Positions 16,793 through 24,788 of a DNA stretch of 64,000 nucleotides are shown in pieces. Source of the DNA: Kiloniellales bacterium. GTDB taxonomy: Bacteria > Pseudomonadota > Alphaproteobacteria > Kiloniellales > JAKSBE01. The stretch lies in the NCBI GenBank assembly GCA_030066685.1, contig JASJBF010000019.1, positions 1 to 64,000 of the forward strand, in the 5' to 3' direction. The translations under genes and the position numbers were made by a program. Numbering within the stretch: position 1 is the stretch's first letter; every line of letters begins with the position of its first letter. The notes beneath the pieces are model-generated. The model was not told the DNA's origin and did no database searches. It saw nothing but the letters and a program-made list of their open reading frames with translations.

Positions 16793-17845
16793 CTACATGT
16801 TCAGCATGGCGGCCAGCAGCGAGCCCTTCGCGGTGGTGTTGAGCGCGCCCTTGGCCTGACGGACGTCGGAGATCTCGAGCGGCAGGCGGGCCTCGCGGAT
16901 CGCCGCCTCGAGCAGCGGCCCGAAGCCCTTGACCGAGGCGGTACCGCCGGCGAAGACCACCGGGACCGGCAGCACCAGCTTGGGCATGCGCTTGGTCTCC
17001 AGCAGCTCCCGCTGCAGGGCCTCGACCACGGTCTTGATGACGTCTTTGTAGTAGATCGAAAGCGCCCGATCCATGGCGGTCGCCGGGCGCCCGGTCAGGT
17101 CGAAGTCGTCGCTTTCCTTGTGCAGGCGCACCGTGGTCGGCGTCTCGCCGATCACCGAGGCGGCCTTGAGGTCGATGTAGTCACCGGCGTGGGTGGTGCA
17201 GAAGTTCAGCACCGGCATGCCCAAAAAGGCGACGCAGACGTTGCACAGGCCGCCACCGAAGCTCATGCCGATCCCGGTGAAGTCGGACTCCTTGAGCGCG
17301 GTGTAGACCACGGCCAGGCCCTCGTTGACGCTGTCCGCCCGGTAGCCCAGGTCTTCCAGGACCTCGCGCAGGGCCTCCTCGTGGTAGGTCAGCTCGCCCT
17401 CTCGGCCCTCGGGGGCGCTCGGAATGCTGTAGCTGATCCGCTCGTCGCCCACCGCCGGGCCGACCAGCGCCCGGACCGCCAAGTCGATGACCTGGAGGTT
17501 GCGCGGCTCCCGCGGGTTCAGGAGGCCGGTATCCATGGGCCGGCGCATGGTGCCGCCCATGATGTTGGCGAACTCGTCCGCCCGGTTGCCGAAGACCAGG
17601 ATCTCGTCGTCCTCGACGTGGTGCAGGATGCCCTCCTGCTCGAGGGTCGAGAGGGTCATCTTGGCGTAGGGCAGCGCTACGAAGGCGTTGAGCTGCTCCT
17701 CGAAGACCGCGCGGTCTCCGGCCATGGTGGCGGCGACGATCCGGCTGGTGCCCAGGTCGAGCCCCTTGTAGGTGACCTTCTGCTTTGCCGGCCCGCCAGC
17801 GGACCCCTTCCTTTTCGCGAGTCCGGCCGTCTTGGTCTCTGCCAT
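16793..17845 (-). CDS. Actin-like ATPase (MreB/ParM/FtsA superfamily)
   Basis: A 350-residue protein. Phosphate-1 motif near residue 28 (KGLDLGTSRIVAATMAGDRA), phosphate-2 in GIGMSFGGGLCNVCVAF, and the adenosine loop in VVFAGGTASVKGFGPLLEAA. These three are the nucleotide-binding elements of the actin/Hsp70 fold. The start at 17845 follows AGAGGAG. The N-terminus is basic. It lacks an obvious membrane helix, so it is probably a cytosolic filament or chaperone-like ATPase; relatives occur in alphaproteobacteria without a clear role. It lies between two phage islands on the same strand, but nothing shows that it belongs to them. Confidence 0.75.
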   Translation of the reverse strand: MAETKTAGLAKRKGSAGGPAKQKVTYKGLDLGTSRIVAATMAGDRAVFEEQLNAFVALPYAKMTLSTLEQEGILHHVEDDEILVFGNRADEFANIMGGTMRRPMDTGLLNPREPRNLQVIDLAVRALVGPAVGDERISYSIPSAPEGREGELTYHEEALREVLEDLGYRADSVNEGLAVVYTALKESDFTGIGMSFGGGLCNVCVAFLGMPVLNFCTTHAGDYIDLKAASVIGETPTTVRLHKESDDFDLTGRPATAMDRALSIYYKDVIKTVVEALQRELLETKRMPKLVLPVPVVFAGGTASVKGFGPLLEAAIREARLPLEISDVRQAKGALNTTAKGSLLAAMLNM

Positions 17846-18056
17846 CTTCTGTGTCGCTCCTCTGCGCGTGTTTGCCAAGTCGCGCTCCGGCCCCCGCCGC
17901 CAGGCTCGCGACTCCGCGCAGGGGATTGGACCGCCGATCCCGGCCAGCATGGGCGCCCCGCTGTGAGGAAAATGTGGCTTCTGTACGAGAAGCGAGGGGC
18001 GGCCGCGGCGCGACGGCGATGACCGGAGGCCGCGCCTCGGGCATAGTCGCCCAACC

Positions 18057-18608
18057 ATGCCTAGGCTCGTGATCCCGCTTCTCCTCGCCCTGCTCGCCGG
18101 CTGCAGCAGCGGCGCCGATCTGGGCGAGGAGTGGATCGCGGTCACCGAGGCGGACTTTCCCCTGGTCTTTGCGCCGGACGAGCTAGAGGGCGCCATCGCC
18201 CGCTATCTCAGGTCGACCCGCTACCGGAACGGCCGGGCGATCCTCACCCACCGGGCCAGCTGGAAACGCGCCGGCGCGCGGCTGCCCCGGGCTGCCCTGC
18301 GCCTCGAACAGTACGGACCCGGCTTTGTCCTCGCGCAGAACGCCGAGCAAACGCTGACGCGGGCCGTGGCCTCGGTCTTCGCGGGCCGGCGGCCGCTGAT
18401 CCTGGCCCAGGATCAAGGTGTCAACTCGCTCGGAAGCTTTGACTACCTGCGGGTGCGCGACGGCGAAGCCGAATGCGCAGTCTTCGTCCAGAGCTGGCGC
18501 CGCCGGCGCATCCTCAACACCCTGGTCGGCCACTACTGCGTCGCCCCGGACCCCGGCCTGACGGCGGCCCGCATCGAGAGCGCTCTGCGCAGCCTCAGGG
18601 AGAAATGA
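18057..18608 (+). CDS. Predicted lipoprotein of unknown function
   Basis: A 183-residue protein with a short signal peptide and lipobox (LLALLAGCSSG, Cys15). The mature part has a FAPDELEGAIARYLRSTRY helix, a beta-rich core and ends with a cysteine in LVGHYCVAPD. This suggests a small outer-membrane-anchored protein with a disulfide partner (CAVFVQSW). No family is assigned. It is convergent with the phage ejection-type gene to its right, from which it is separated by 24 bases. Confidence 0.65.
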   Translation: MPRLVIPLLLALLAGCSSGADLGEEWIAVTEADFPLVFAPDELEGAIARYLRSTRYRNGRAILTHRASWKRAGARLPRAALRLEQYGPGFVLAQNAEQTLTRAVASVFAGRRPLILAQDQGVNSLGSFDYLRVRDGEAECAVFVQSWRRRRILNTLVGHYCVAPDPGLTAARIESALRSLREK

Positions 18609-18632
18609 CGCCGGAAGGACTCGGCCAAGGAT

Positions 18633-21122
18633 CTACGACTGGTTTCTCGGTTCCGCCGCTTCGGTCTGCGATTCTAAGACCTTTCGGGCCGCTCTTTCGC
18701 TGGCGGCTATGCCGAGGGCGATGAAGGCTTCGGCGACCGTCATGACCTCGCCCGCCGTGTCGTGGCGCAACTGACGGTGCCAGCCCACGAAGACCTGGAC
18801 GAGCTCGTCGACTTCGGCGTGGGTCAGGCGCTTGGATCGCACCCCATTGGCGTGATTGCGCAGGAGCCGTTCCGCCTCCTTCTCGATCACGTCTTCGGGA
18901 ACCTCGTCGAACCCGTAGCGCAAGACCTCGTAGTCCACGGCCGATATGCCGCCCTCCGTCACCAGGTTCTTCCCGCTTCTCTGGGCCTGTTCGACTTCGA
19001 GCTTGCCGTCCACTTGGTTCCAGGTCAGCCGTGCGTTCCCCAGCTTGAACTCGAAAATCGTCCCCTTGGCGCCAGCCGTCGGAAGGATGAAGCTGTTGGC
19101 GAAGATCCGGAAACCGTCGGAAAAGCCGTTCCTGGAGACGGCGTCGAGGACCGTCTTCTTTCCGGAAGCGAGCAGGAGCTTGTCCTGCCCGGTGGTCACG
19201 ACATCCATACCGGCGTTCTCGAGCAGCCGCACGAAATCCAGCTCGACCGGCTTTCCTTTCAGGTGTGGCATCAGGCCCTTGAGCAGCTTCTTCTGGTCGG
19301 CCGTGAGTTGCGGCCAGACCTCAGCGAAGGCCTCGTCCGCTTTGATGTGGCGAACAAAGTCGGGCGTCCTGCCCCGGCGCCGGGCGACGGCAATCATGCC
19401 GTGGAGCTTCTTGAGCCGGTCGGAGGTGCGCATTGCCACCGCAACCTGCCGCGTCCGCAGTGCGCGCCGAGTCAGCGTCCGAAGGGTCTTGAACAGGGGT
19501 CCGACGGCCGGCAGGGCGCCCGCGGTCGCCAGGGCGCCCAGGAGCCCCTGCTTCGCCGCCTCGCCCAGGTCGCCGCGCGCCAGGGCCTCGGCCATGGCGT
19601 CGAAGCTCTCGACCGCGTCGCCGGCGCTGCGGATCTCGCCGATGATGGGCAGGACGTCGAGCAGAAGCTCGCCCCAGGCGACGGGATCCTCGGCGATCTC
19701 CGGAAAGAAGGTCGCGATCAACCCGGCCCGGACCGCCGCCGGATCGGCACCCTCGCGGATCGCGGCTCTTGCCGCGAAGACCGCGTCCCGGGCCTCTTGG
19801 GCGCTGAGCGGCTCGGAGTGCGCGGCTCCAGGATCCAGCACGAGCGCCGGTCCCGGATCCAGCCCGAGCGCCTGATCTATCCTGTCGCGCAAGACGAAAT
19901 CGGATTCGAGACTCTCGATCAGCTCGTCGATCAGGTCGAAGCGCGCGCGCACCTCTTCCGGGTTGCGGGCGATGGCCCGCGCGACCGACCAGGTCACTGC
20001 CGCCAGCGGCGGCTGACCCGGCTCGCCGATCGCGATCTTGCCGTCGTCCTGGAGGCTTAGCGTAAGGCCGGTGGTCGCCTCCAGCGCCGCGAAAGCGGCC
20101 CGGTCCTCGCGGCGCTGGTCGTTGTAGTCGCGTCCCGAGCGCAGCCGGTCCCGCAAGGCGCGGAGCGAAGCTTCCGCGGCCTGCGCCCGGCTCTGGCCAA
20201 TTGGGACCAGAAAGTCGCTCCCGTCGCCGAGCCGGGCCCGGGCGAGGTTGTTGAGGCGCTGCACCGTGAAGGGATCGTCCGCGAAGGCCGCCGCAATGCG
20301 CTCTTCGAGCCCAGGCAGGTCTTCGGGCGCGGCGGCGAGGATCTCTTCGACCAGGCCGGCCAGGAAGGCCGAACGCTCGGCGTCGAGGCCCGGGCCGGTC
20401 CAGTCGTCCGTCACGCCCGGTGCGACCGACGGGCCCGGCGATGCCGAGCCCGTGGCACCGGGATTCGACGACTGCGACGGCGGCTCCACCGCGTCGCTGC
20501 CCTCCGGGCCGGTCGCCCGCCCCGCCTCGCCGAAGTTCCCTGCCCTGGGATAGGCCGCAGCCGCCGCGTCGACGCTCAGAGCCCCCGACCAGTCGTCGAT
20601 GCCAAGTCCGACCGCCGGGTCCACGGAGTGGAGGCGATGATGCTCGAAGCGCTCGAACAGGCGCCGGGCGCCGGGCCGTTCGTCGAGCGGCAAGGCCTCG
20701 ACGAACTCCCCGAAGGCCTTCGGCCATTCCTCCAGGAAGGCGTCTTCCAGGCCCTTCATCATATCGACGCGGGTTGCCAGGTCGGCCTTCTGGAAGCTCT
20801 GGACCAGATCGGCGCGGCTCTGATTGCTCAGGAGCCTCGTGGGCGCGATCCCGGCTTCCTCCTGATAGAGGCGCGCCAAGCCATGCCCGACCCGGATCTC
20901 ATGGTCGCGGCTCGCGAAGCGGCCCTGGCGTCGCAGGTGGTGCATCTTGGTCTGGAGCTGCTCTTCGACGTAACCGCGCGGATCGAGTTCGAAGCGCCGG
21001 CGTTCCTTCTCGGTCAGTTCCAGAATCTCGGACCGGTTGTCGCCGATGAACCTCCCCGCCTCGGAGGCCATGGGATCTCGGCCCTTGGTGGCCGGGGCTC
21101 GGGATATCGGGATCTGCGTCAT
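18633..21122 (-). CDS. Phage internal-virion (ejection) protein with distinct C-terminus
   Basis: About 829 residues from the ATG at 21122, which has a GGAAGGA ribosome site. The N-terminal third shares landmarks with the ejection proteins at 33-39 kb: RRRFELDPRGYVEEQ and EEAGIAPTRLLSNQSRADLV. A glycine/proline linker follows. Around residue 510 is a hydrophobic stretch (LLLDVLPIIGEIRSAGDAVE ... ALATAGALPAVGPLFKTLRT) that looks like the pre-toxin region of polymorphic toxins. The last about 200 residues (from KPVELDFVRLLENAG, through GTIFEFKLGNARLTW) differ from the RelA/SpoT-like ends of its paralogues and I cannot assign them. There is no small immunity-like gene directly downstream. Confidence 0.75.
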   Translation of the reverse strand: MTQIPISRAPATKGRDPMASEAGRFIGDNRSEILELTEKERRRFELDPRGYVEEQLQTKMHHLRRQGRFASRDHEIRVGHGLARLYQEEAGIAPTRLLSNQSRADLVQSFQKADLATRVDMMKGLEDAFLEEWPKAFGEFVEALPLDERPGARRLFERFEHHRLHSVDPAVGLGIDDWSGALSVDAAAAAYPRAGNFGEAGRATGPEGSDAVEPPSQSSNPGATGSASPGPSVAPGVTDDWTGPGLDAERSAFLAGLVEEILAAAPEDLPGLEERIAAAFADDPFTVQRLNNLARARLGDGSDFLVPIGQSRAQAAEASLRALRDRLRSGRDYNDQRREDRAAFAALEATTGLTLSLQDDGKIAIGEPGQPPLAAVTWSVARAIARNPEEVRARFDLIDELIESLESDFVLRDRIDQALGLDPGPALVLDPGAAHSEPLSAQEARDAVFAARAAIREGADPAAVRAGLIATFFPEIAEDPVAWGELLLDVLPIIGEIRSAGDAVESFDAMAEALARGDLGEAAKQGLLGALATAGALPAVGPLFKTLRTLTRRALRTRQVAVAMRTSDRLKKLHGMIAVARRRGRTPDFVRHIKADEAFAEVWPQLTADQKKLLKGLMPHLKGKPVELDFVRLLENAGMDVVTTGQDKLLLASGKKTVLDAVSRNGFSDGFRIFANSFILPTAGAKGTIFEFKLGNARLTWNQVDGKLEVEQAQRSGKNLVTEGGISAVDYEVLRYGFDEVPEDVIEKEAERLLRNHANGVRSKRLTHAEVDELVQVFVGWHRQLRHDTAGEVMTVAEAFIALGIAASERAARKVLESQTEAAEPRNQS

Positions 21123-21145
21123 GGGTTCCTTCCCAAACGGCAAGG

Positions 21146-21586
21146 TCAAAAGGAGAGCGGCGCCGTGAAGCGGCGCGCGTAGAGCCGGAAGTCCGGGTCG
21201 CCTGACGGTGGCGCCGGGCCCAGCAGTCGGAAGCCGAGGCGCTCGAGCCAGGCCCGGCCGGCCGGGTAGTCGGTGCGGACGGCGGCCTCGATGCGGTCGA
21301 GGCCGAGCTCGGCGGCGATCGCGGGCAGGCGGCTGAGGACCCGGCGGTGCAGGACCAGGGGCCGGCCCAGCAGCTCCTCGCCAAGGATCGCCCAGGCCCG
21401 CCCGACCCGGCCGCCCGGCGGGGCCAGGACGCCGGCGCAGCCCAGCGGCCGCCCCGCCTCCTCGGCCGTGTAGGCCCGCCCGGGCGGCAGTGGCAGGCCC
21501 TGCAGGCCGGCGAGCTGCCCGGCGGTCAGGGCCGGGGGATCCAGGCGCGCCAGGTCGGCGAGCCGGAAGGGTCTGACAGTGATCAT
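21146..21586 (-). CDS. gp13-like internal virion protein / GNAT fold
   Basis: A 146-residue protein with the layout of a GNAT acetyltransferase: MITVRPFRLADLARLDPPAL at the N-terminus, GCAGVLAPPGGRVGRAWAIL in the middle, and RIEAAVRTDYPAGRAWLERL with GFRLLG at the end. In T7-like phages a GNAT-like protein (gp13, internal virion protein A) is encoded directly after the tail tubular proteins, exactly as here. The stop lies close to the start of the ejection-protein gene, suggesting one transcript. Confidence 0.75.
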   Translation of the reverse strand: MITVRPFRLADLARLDPPALTAGQLAGLQGLPLPPGRAYTAEEAGRPLGCAGVLAPPGGRVGRAWAILGEELLGRPLVLHRRVLSRLPAIAAELGLDRIEAAVRTDYPAGRAWLERLGFRLLGPAPPSGDPDFRLYARRFTAPLSF

Positions 21587-21602
21587 GCGCGGCCTGGCCC
21601 GG

Positions 21603-24581
21603 TCAGATCACGTCGCGGGTCTGGAGCTCGGGCGCGATGGCCAGCAGGGTGAAGGGCAGTGGCGCCGCGCCCCGGATCACCAGGCGCGGGTCGCGGTCGT
21701 AGTCGCCCGGGAAGCTCACCCGGTACTCGCCGGAGAAGAGCGGAACGGCGCTGTCCATGGCGTCGCCGACGGTCCGGAAAACCAGGGGCTCGAGCGCGGT
21801 CTCGTCGGGGCCGACCCGGCCGTCGAGGGCGTGAAGCAGGACCAGGGTCACGCCGTGGACCCGCTTGACCTTGCCGACCGAGGTCCCCGCCGCGGCGCCG
21901 ACCGCCAGCTTCAGGCTCCGGAAGCTGTGGGCGTAGGGCAAGCCGACCACGACCTCGCGCGCCGGGGTGCGCAGCTCGATCCGGCCGCCGGCGACGACCC
22001 GTTCGGGATGGACTGCACCGTCGGCCAGCACGGCGACGGTCTCGCCTTCCAGGTGGTCCAGGCCGGTGATCGTGGTGACCGGCGCGGGAAAGCTGCCGCT
22101 CAGGCCGCTGTCGACGAAGAAGGCACGCTTCTGGGCCTCCAGCACGGCGCTGCGCCAGGCGGCCTCGTCGGGGAAGTCGCTGCGCTCCGGCCCCTCGAAG
22201 CCGGCCTCCAGGACCTCGAGGCTGCGCCGGGTGGCGCCGTCGATGTGCCGCTTGACCAGGAACCAGACCTCGTCGCGGCTCTCCGAGCCCGTGGCCGCGC
22301 TGCCGGGGATCACCGCGATGCTCTCGACCATCGCCCCGCCGTCCTGACCCCCGTCCTGGTAGCGGCCGCCAAGGAACTGCCGGGACCAGCCGATCACGTC
22401 CTGCTCGCGCAGGTAGGTCAGGGTCGCGAGCTGGCCGTCGCCGCGCAGGCACCACAGCAGGCTGTCGGGCTCCTCCTGGTAGGCCAGCTCGACCAGGCCG
22501 CCCTGGGTCACGTGATCGGCCAGCAGGGTCAGGTCGGGGGCGCGATAGCCGTCGCTCTCGAAGCTGTAGGAGAACTCCCGCACCTTGCGCCTGGCCCTCT
22601 GGAGAAAGAGCGCGACGTTGCTGATCCGCGCCGGCGCCAGGTCCGCGCTGCCGTGGGAGGCGTGCTGCTTGACGTCGATGTCGCTGGGCGTCAGCACCGG
22701 ACCGTCGGAGGAGATCACCCATTCGCCCCCGGCGGTGCCCATGAAGAGCTTCCGGCCCGGCGCCAGCCAGCGGATCGCGTTGACCCGGGTCGCAGCGATG
22801 GTGAAGTCGAGGGCGTCGTCGTCCTGGACCTCGACCGCGCCACCCTCCAGGCTGTCCGGCCGCATGTTCTCCAGGTCGGCGGACTGGGACAGCCAGAAGG
22901 TCTGCGACTGGCTCCGGGTGTTGGCAGCGGCGAAGCGCTGCTCGAAGAAGGTCACGGTCGAAGGCTGGCCGGTGGTCTCGGACCAGGCGCCCAGGGCCCA
23001 GTCGACCGCCGCCGTGGTCGCGGCGAAGGCGCGGCGGACGTCGACCCGGGCCTCGGTCTCGGACACCACCTCGGCGATCACGCCGTAGCCCCAGTCCTCG
23101 CCGTTCTTGATCCGCAGCAGGCGGCCGACGTCGGTCGCGACGAAGGGCGCGTGGCCGGCCGCGGTCACCGTGACGCCGAGACCGTCGGTCGCCCCCGGCT
23201 GCAGGGTCACGCCGGCCTCGGCGTTGGTGTCGCCGTAGGGGCCGTCCTGCCAGGCGACCTCGACCAGGGACCAGGAGCTGTGCCCGCTGCGGGTCAGCTT
23301 GTGCACGGCACGGTCGGGGTGGGCGAGGTACATGACGTCGGCAGACTGGGCCCACTTCAAGGCCGGGAGCGCCGCCTCGTCGTAGGGCGAGGCCAGCTCC
23401 AGCGGCTCATCATCGAGGATTGAAATATCATCAATTTCAATTATTTTTGCCTTTTCATTCAGAAACTGAACGAATATGGAAGTGACCTCCGGCGTAAAGG
23501 CAATGCAGTGCCGGCCCTTCAAGAACCCGCGCTCGGCGAGGACGTCCGCGCCGTCGGAGGCGGTGCCGATCCGCAGCCTGACCTCGTCGCCGGCCAGACC
23601 GCGCACCTGGAAGCAGAGCACGTGCTCGCGGCCGGTCTGGCCGAGCGTGACCGCCTGCTCGGCGACCGCGGTCTCGCCCGCGGCGCCGCGCAGTGCCAGG
23701 ACGCCATCGGCCTGGCTGCCGACCCGCAGGCCGAAGCGCCCCGTGGTGGCGAAGCCGTCGGTGATGTCGGTGATCACGTCGTTGGCGCCGAAGTCGCCCT
23801 CCGGCTGGCCGTTGGCGACCGAGATGGACACGTCGCCGGCGCCGCCCGAGGTGTCGCTGAGGACGACCCAGTAGAGCGTGTCGGCCTGGAGCTGCGGGAC
23901 GTTCGCCGACCAGGTGAAGCTCTTGATGCCGGTCGCGTTCAAGGCGAGGACGTCGCTGTCGCCGCCGACCTGGCTGCCCGGATTGCCGAGGTCGTTGGTG
24001 TAAATTCGCGCCACGGCATTGAAGGCGGTGCCCACCGCGCGCAGGTCGACCTTCACGTCCAGGACCTTACCGTCGATGGTGTTTCGGAGCAGCACGCCGC
24101 AGTGCCTGCGGTTGGCGACGCCGTCGCCGATGGCAAGGGTGTTCGCATGGGCCGCCGTCAGATAGCCGTCCTGCTGCGCGCCGACGAAGACGTGGGCGAT
24201 GTCCGCGGCACCGCTGCTGAGATCGGTCCAGCCAGAGATGTCGCTGTCGAAGCCGCCGTTGACGATGGCCGCGCCGGTGGCCTCGGCCAGGATCGGGCCC
24301 TGGTTGCGGAAGAAGCGCAGCCGCCGGTCGCCGGCCTCGATGACGTAGGCCTGCAGGGTCGAGAACTCGAAGGGCAGCAGCCGGCCCTTGACCGCGCTGT
24401 CGGCGGCGGCCGCGACGAAGCGGGTGCCGGGCCGGCGGGTCGCCCCGCCCTGGGGCAGCGGGATCATGTTGCGCAGGACCTCGCAGCCGGCCGGGTACTT
24501 GCCGAAGTCGACCCGCGCCGCCATGCGGGGCGAGAACTCGCCAGCGTTGAGCGCGGCCTGCAGGGGATTGGCTTTGGGCAT
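21603..24581 (-). CDS. Tail tubular protein B (gp12-like nozzle)
   Basis: A 992-residue protein. The N-terminus (ALNAGEFSPRMAARVDFGKY ... LRNMIPLPQGGATRRPGTRF) is the hallmark of the T7 gp12-type tail nozzle of proteobacterial podophages. The following LLPFEFSTLQAYVIEAGDRR also fits. A carbohydrate-binding-like insert lies at about residues 105-280. The family core continues with MYLAHPDRAVHKLTRSGHSS and FFEQRFAAANTRSQSQTFWL. It would form the distal tail tube below the gp11-like ring. A 3.5-kb pyruvate carboxylase gene and another cellular gene separate it from its usual partner, tail tubular A. Confidence 0.9.
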   Translation of the reverse strand: MPKANPLQAALNAGEFSPRMAARVDFGKYPAGCEVLRNMIPLPQGGATRRPGTRFVAAAADSAVKGRLLPFEFSTLQAYVIEAGDRRLRFFRNQGPILAEATGAAIVNGGFDSDISGWTDLSSGAADIAHVFVGAQQDGYLTAAHANTLAIGDGVANRRHCGVLLRNTIDGKVLDVKVDLRAVGTAFNAVARIYTNDLGNPGSQVGGDSDVLALNATGIKSFTWSANVPQLQADTLYWVVLSDTSGGAGDVSISVANGQPEGDFGANDVITDITDGFATTGRFGLRVGSQADGVLALRGAAGETAVAEQAVTLGQTGREHVLCFQVRGLAGDEVRLRIGTASDGADVLAERGFLKGRHCIAFTPEVTSIFVQFLNEKAKIIEIDDISILDDEPLELASPYDEAALPALKWAQSADVMYLAHPDRAVHKLTRSGHSSWSLVEVAWQDGPYGDTNAEAGVTLQPGATDGLGVTVTAAGHAPFVATDVGRLLRIKNGEDWGYGVIAEVVSETEARVDVRRAFAATTAAVDWALGAWSETTGQPSTVTFFEQRFAAANTRSQSQTFWLSQSADLENMRPDSLEGGAVEVQDDDALDFTIAATRVNAIRWLAPGRKLFMGTAGGEWVISSDGPVLTPSDIDVKQHASHGSADLAPARISNVALFLQRARRKVREFSYSFESDGYRAPDLTLLADHVTQGGLVELAYQEEPDSLLWCLRGDGQLATLTYLREQDVIGWSRQFLGGRYQDGGQDGGAMVESIAVIPGSAATGSESRDEVWFLVKRHIDGATRRSLEVLEAGFEGPERSDFPDEAAWRSAVLEAQKRAFFVDSGLSGSFPAPVTTITGLDHLEGETVAVLADGAVHPERVVAGGRIELRTPAREVVVGLPYAHSFRSLKLAVGAAAGTSVGKVKRVHGVTLVLLHALDGRVGPDETALEPLVFRTVGDAMDSAVPLFSGEYRVSFPGDYDRDPRLVIRGAAPLPFTLLAIAPELQTRDVI

Positions 24582-24597
24582 GTCTTACACGTCTCCT

Positions 24598-24629
24598 GGA
24601 CTGTTCGGCGGATGGACTGTTCGGCGGAC
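24598..24629. repeat. Two tandem 16-bp units
   Basis: GGACTGTTCGGCGGAT and GGACTGTTCGGCGGAC lie head to tail at 24598-24613 and 24614-24629, just upstream of the tail tubular B start on the minus strand. They could be a duplicated regulator site or a slippage product. Confidence 0.7.
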
Positions 24630-24788
24630 GTCTGGGCGGCGTTCCGACGGGCGCCGGCTGTCGCCTGCTTCACTGGCGGCAGGCGGCCCGGCTTGCTAGG
24701 TTCGCGCCGGGCGGCCGCAGCGGCGGAATGACCGCGGGCCGGCCCCGTTCTTGAGAGAGATCCCTTCCGTGCCGAAGGACCGCGAGCC

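Noticed and set aside
21579-23423. A 614-codon plus-strand frame opposite tail tubular B
   Set aside because: It is a mirror of the real gene's codon periodicity. No domain, signal or ribosome site supports it.
24598-24629. Tandem 16-bp units considered as a minimal CRISPR array
   Set aside because: There is no spacer between the units, only two copies, and no cas gene in the window.
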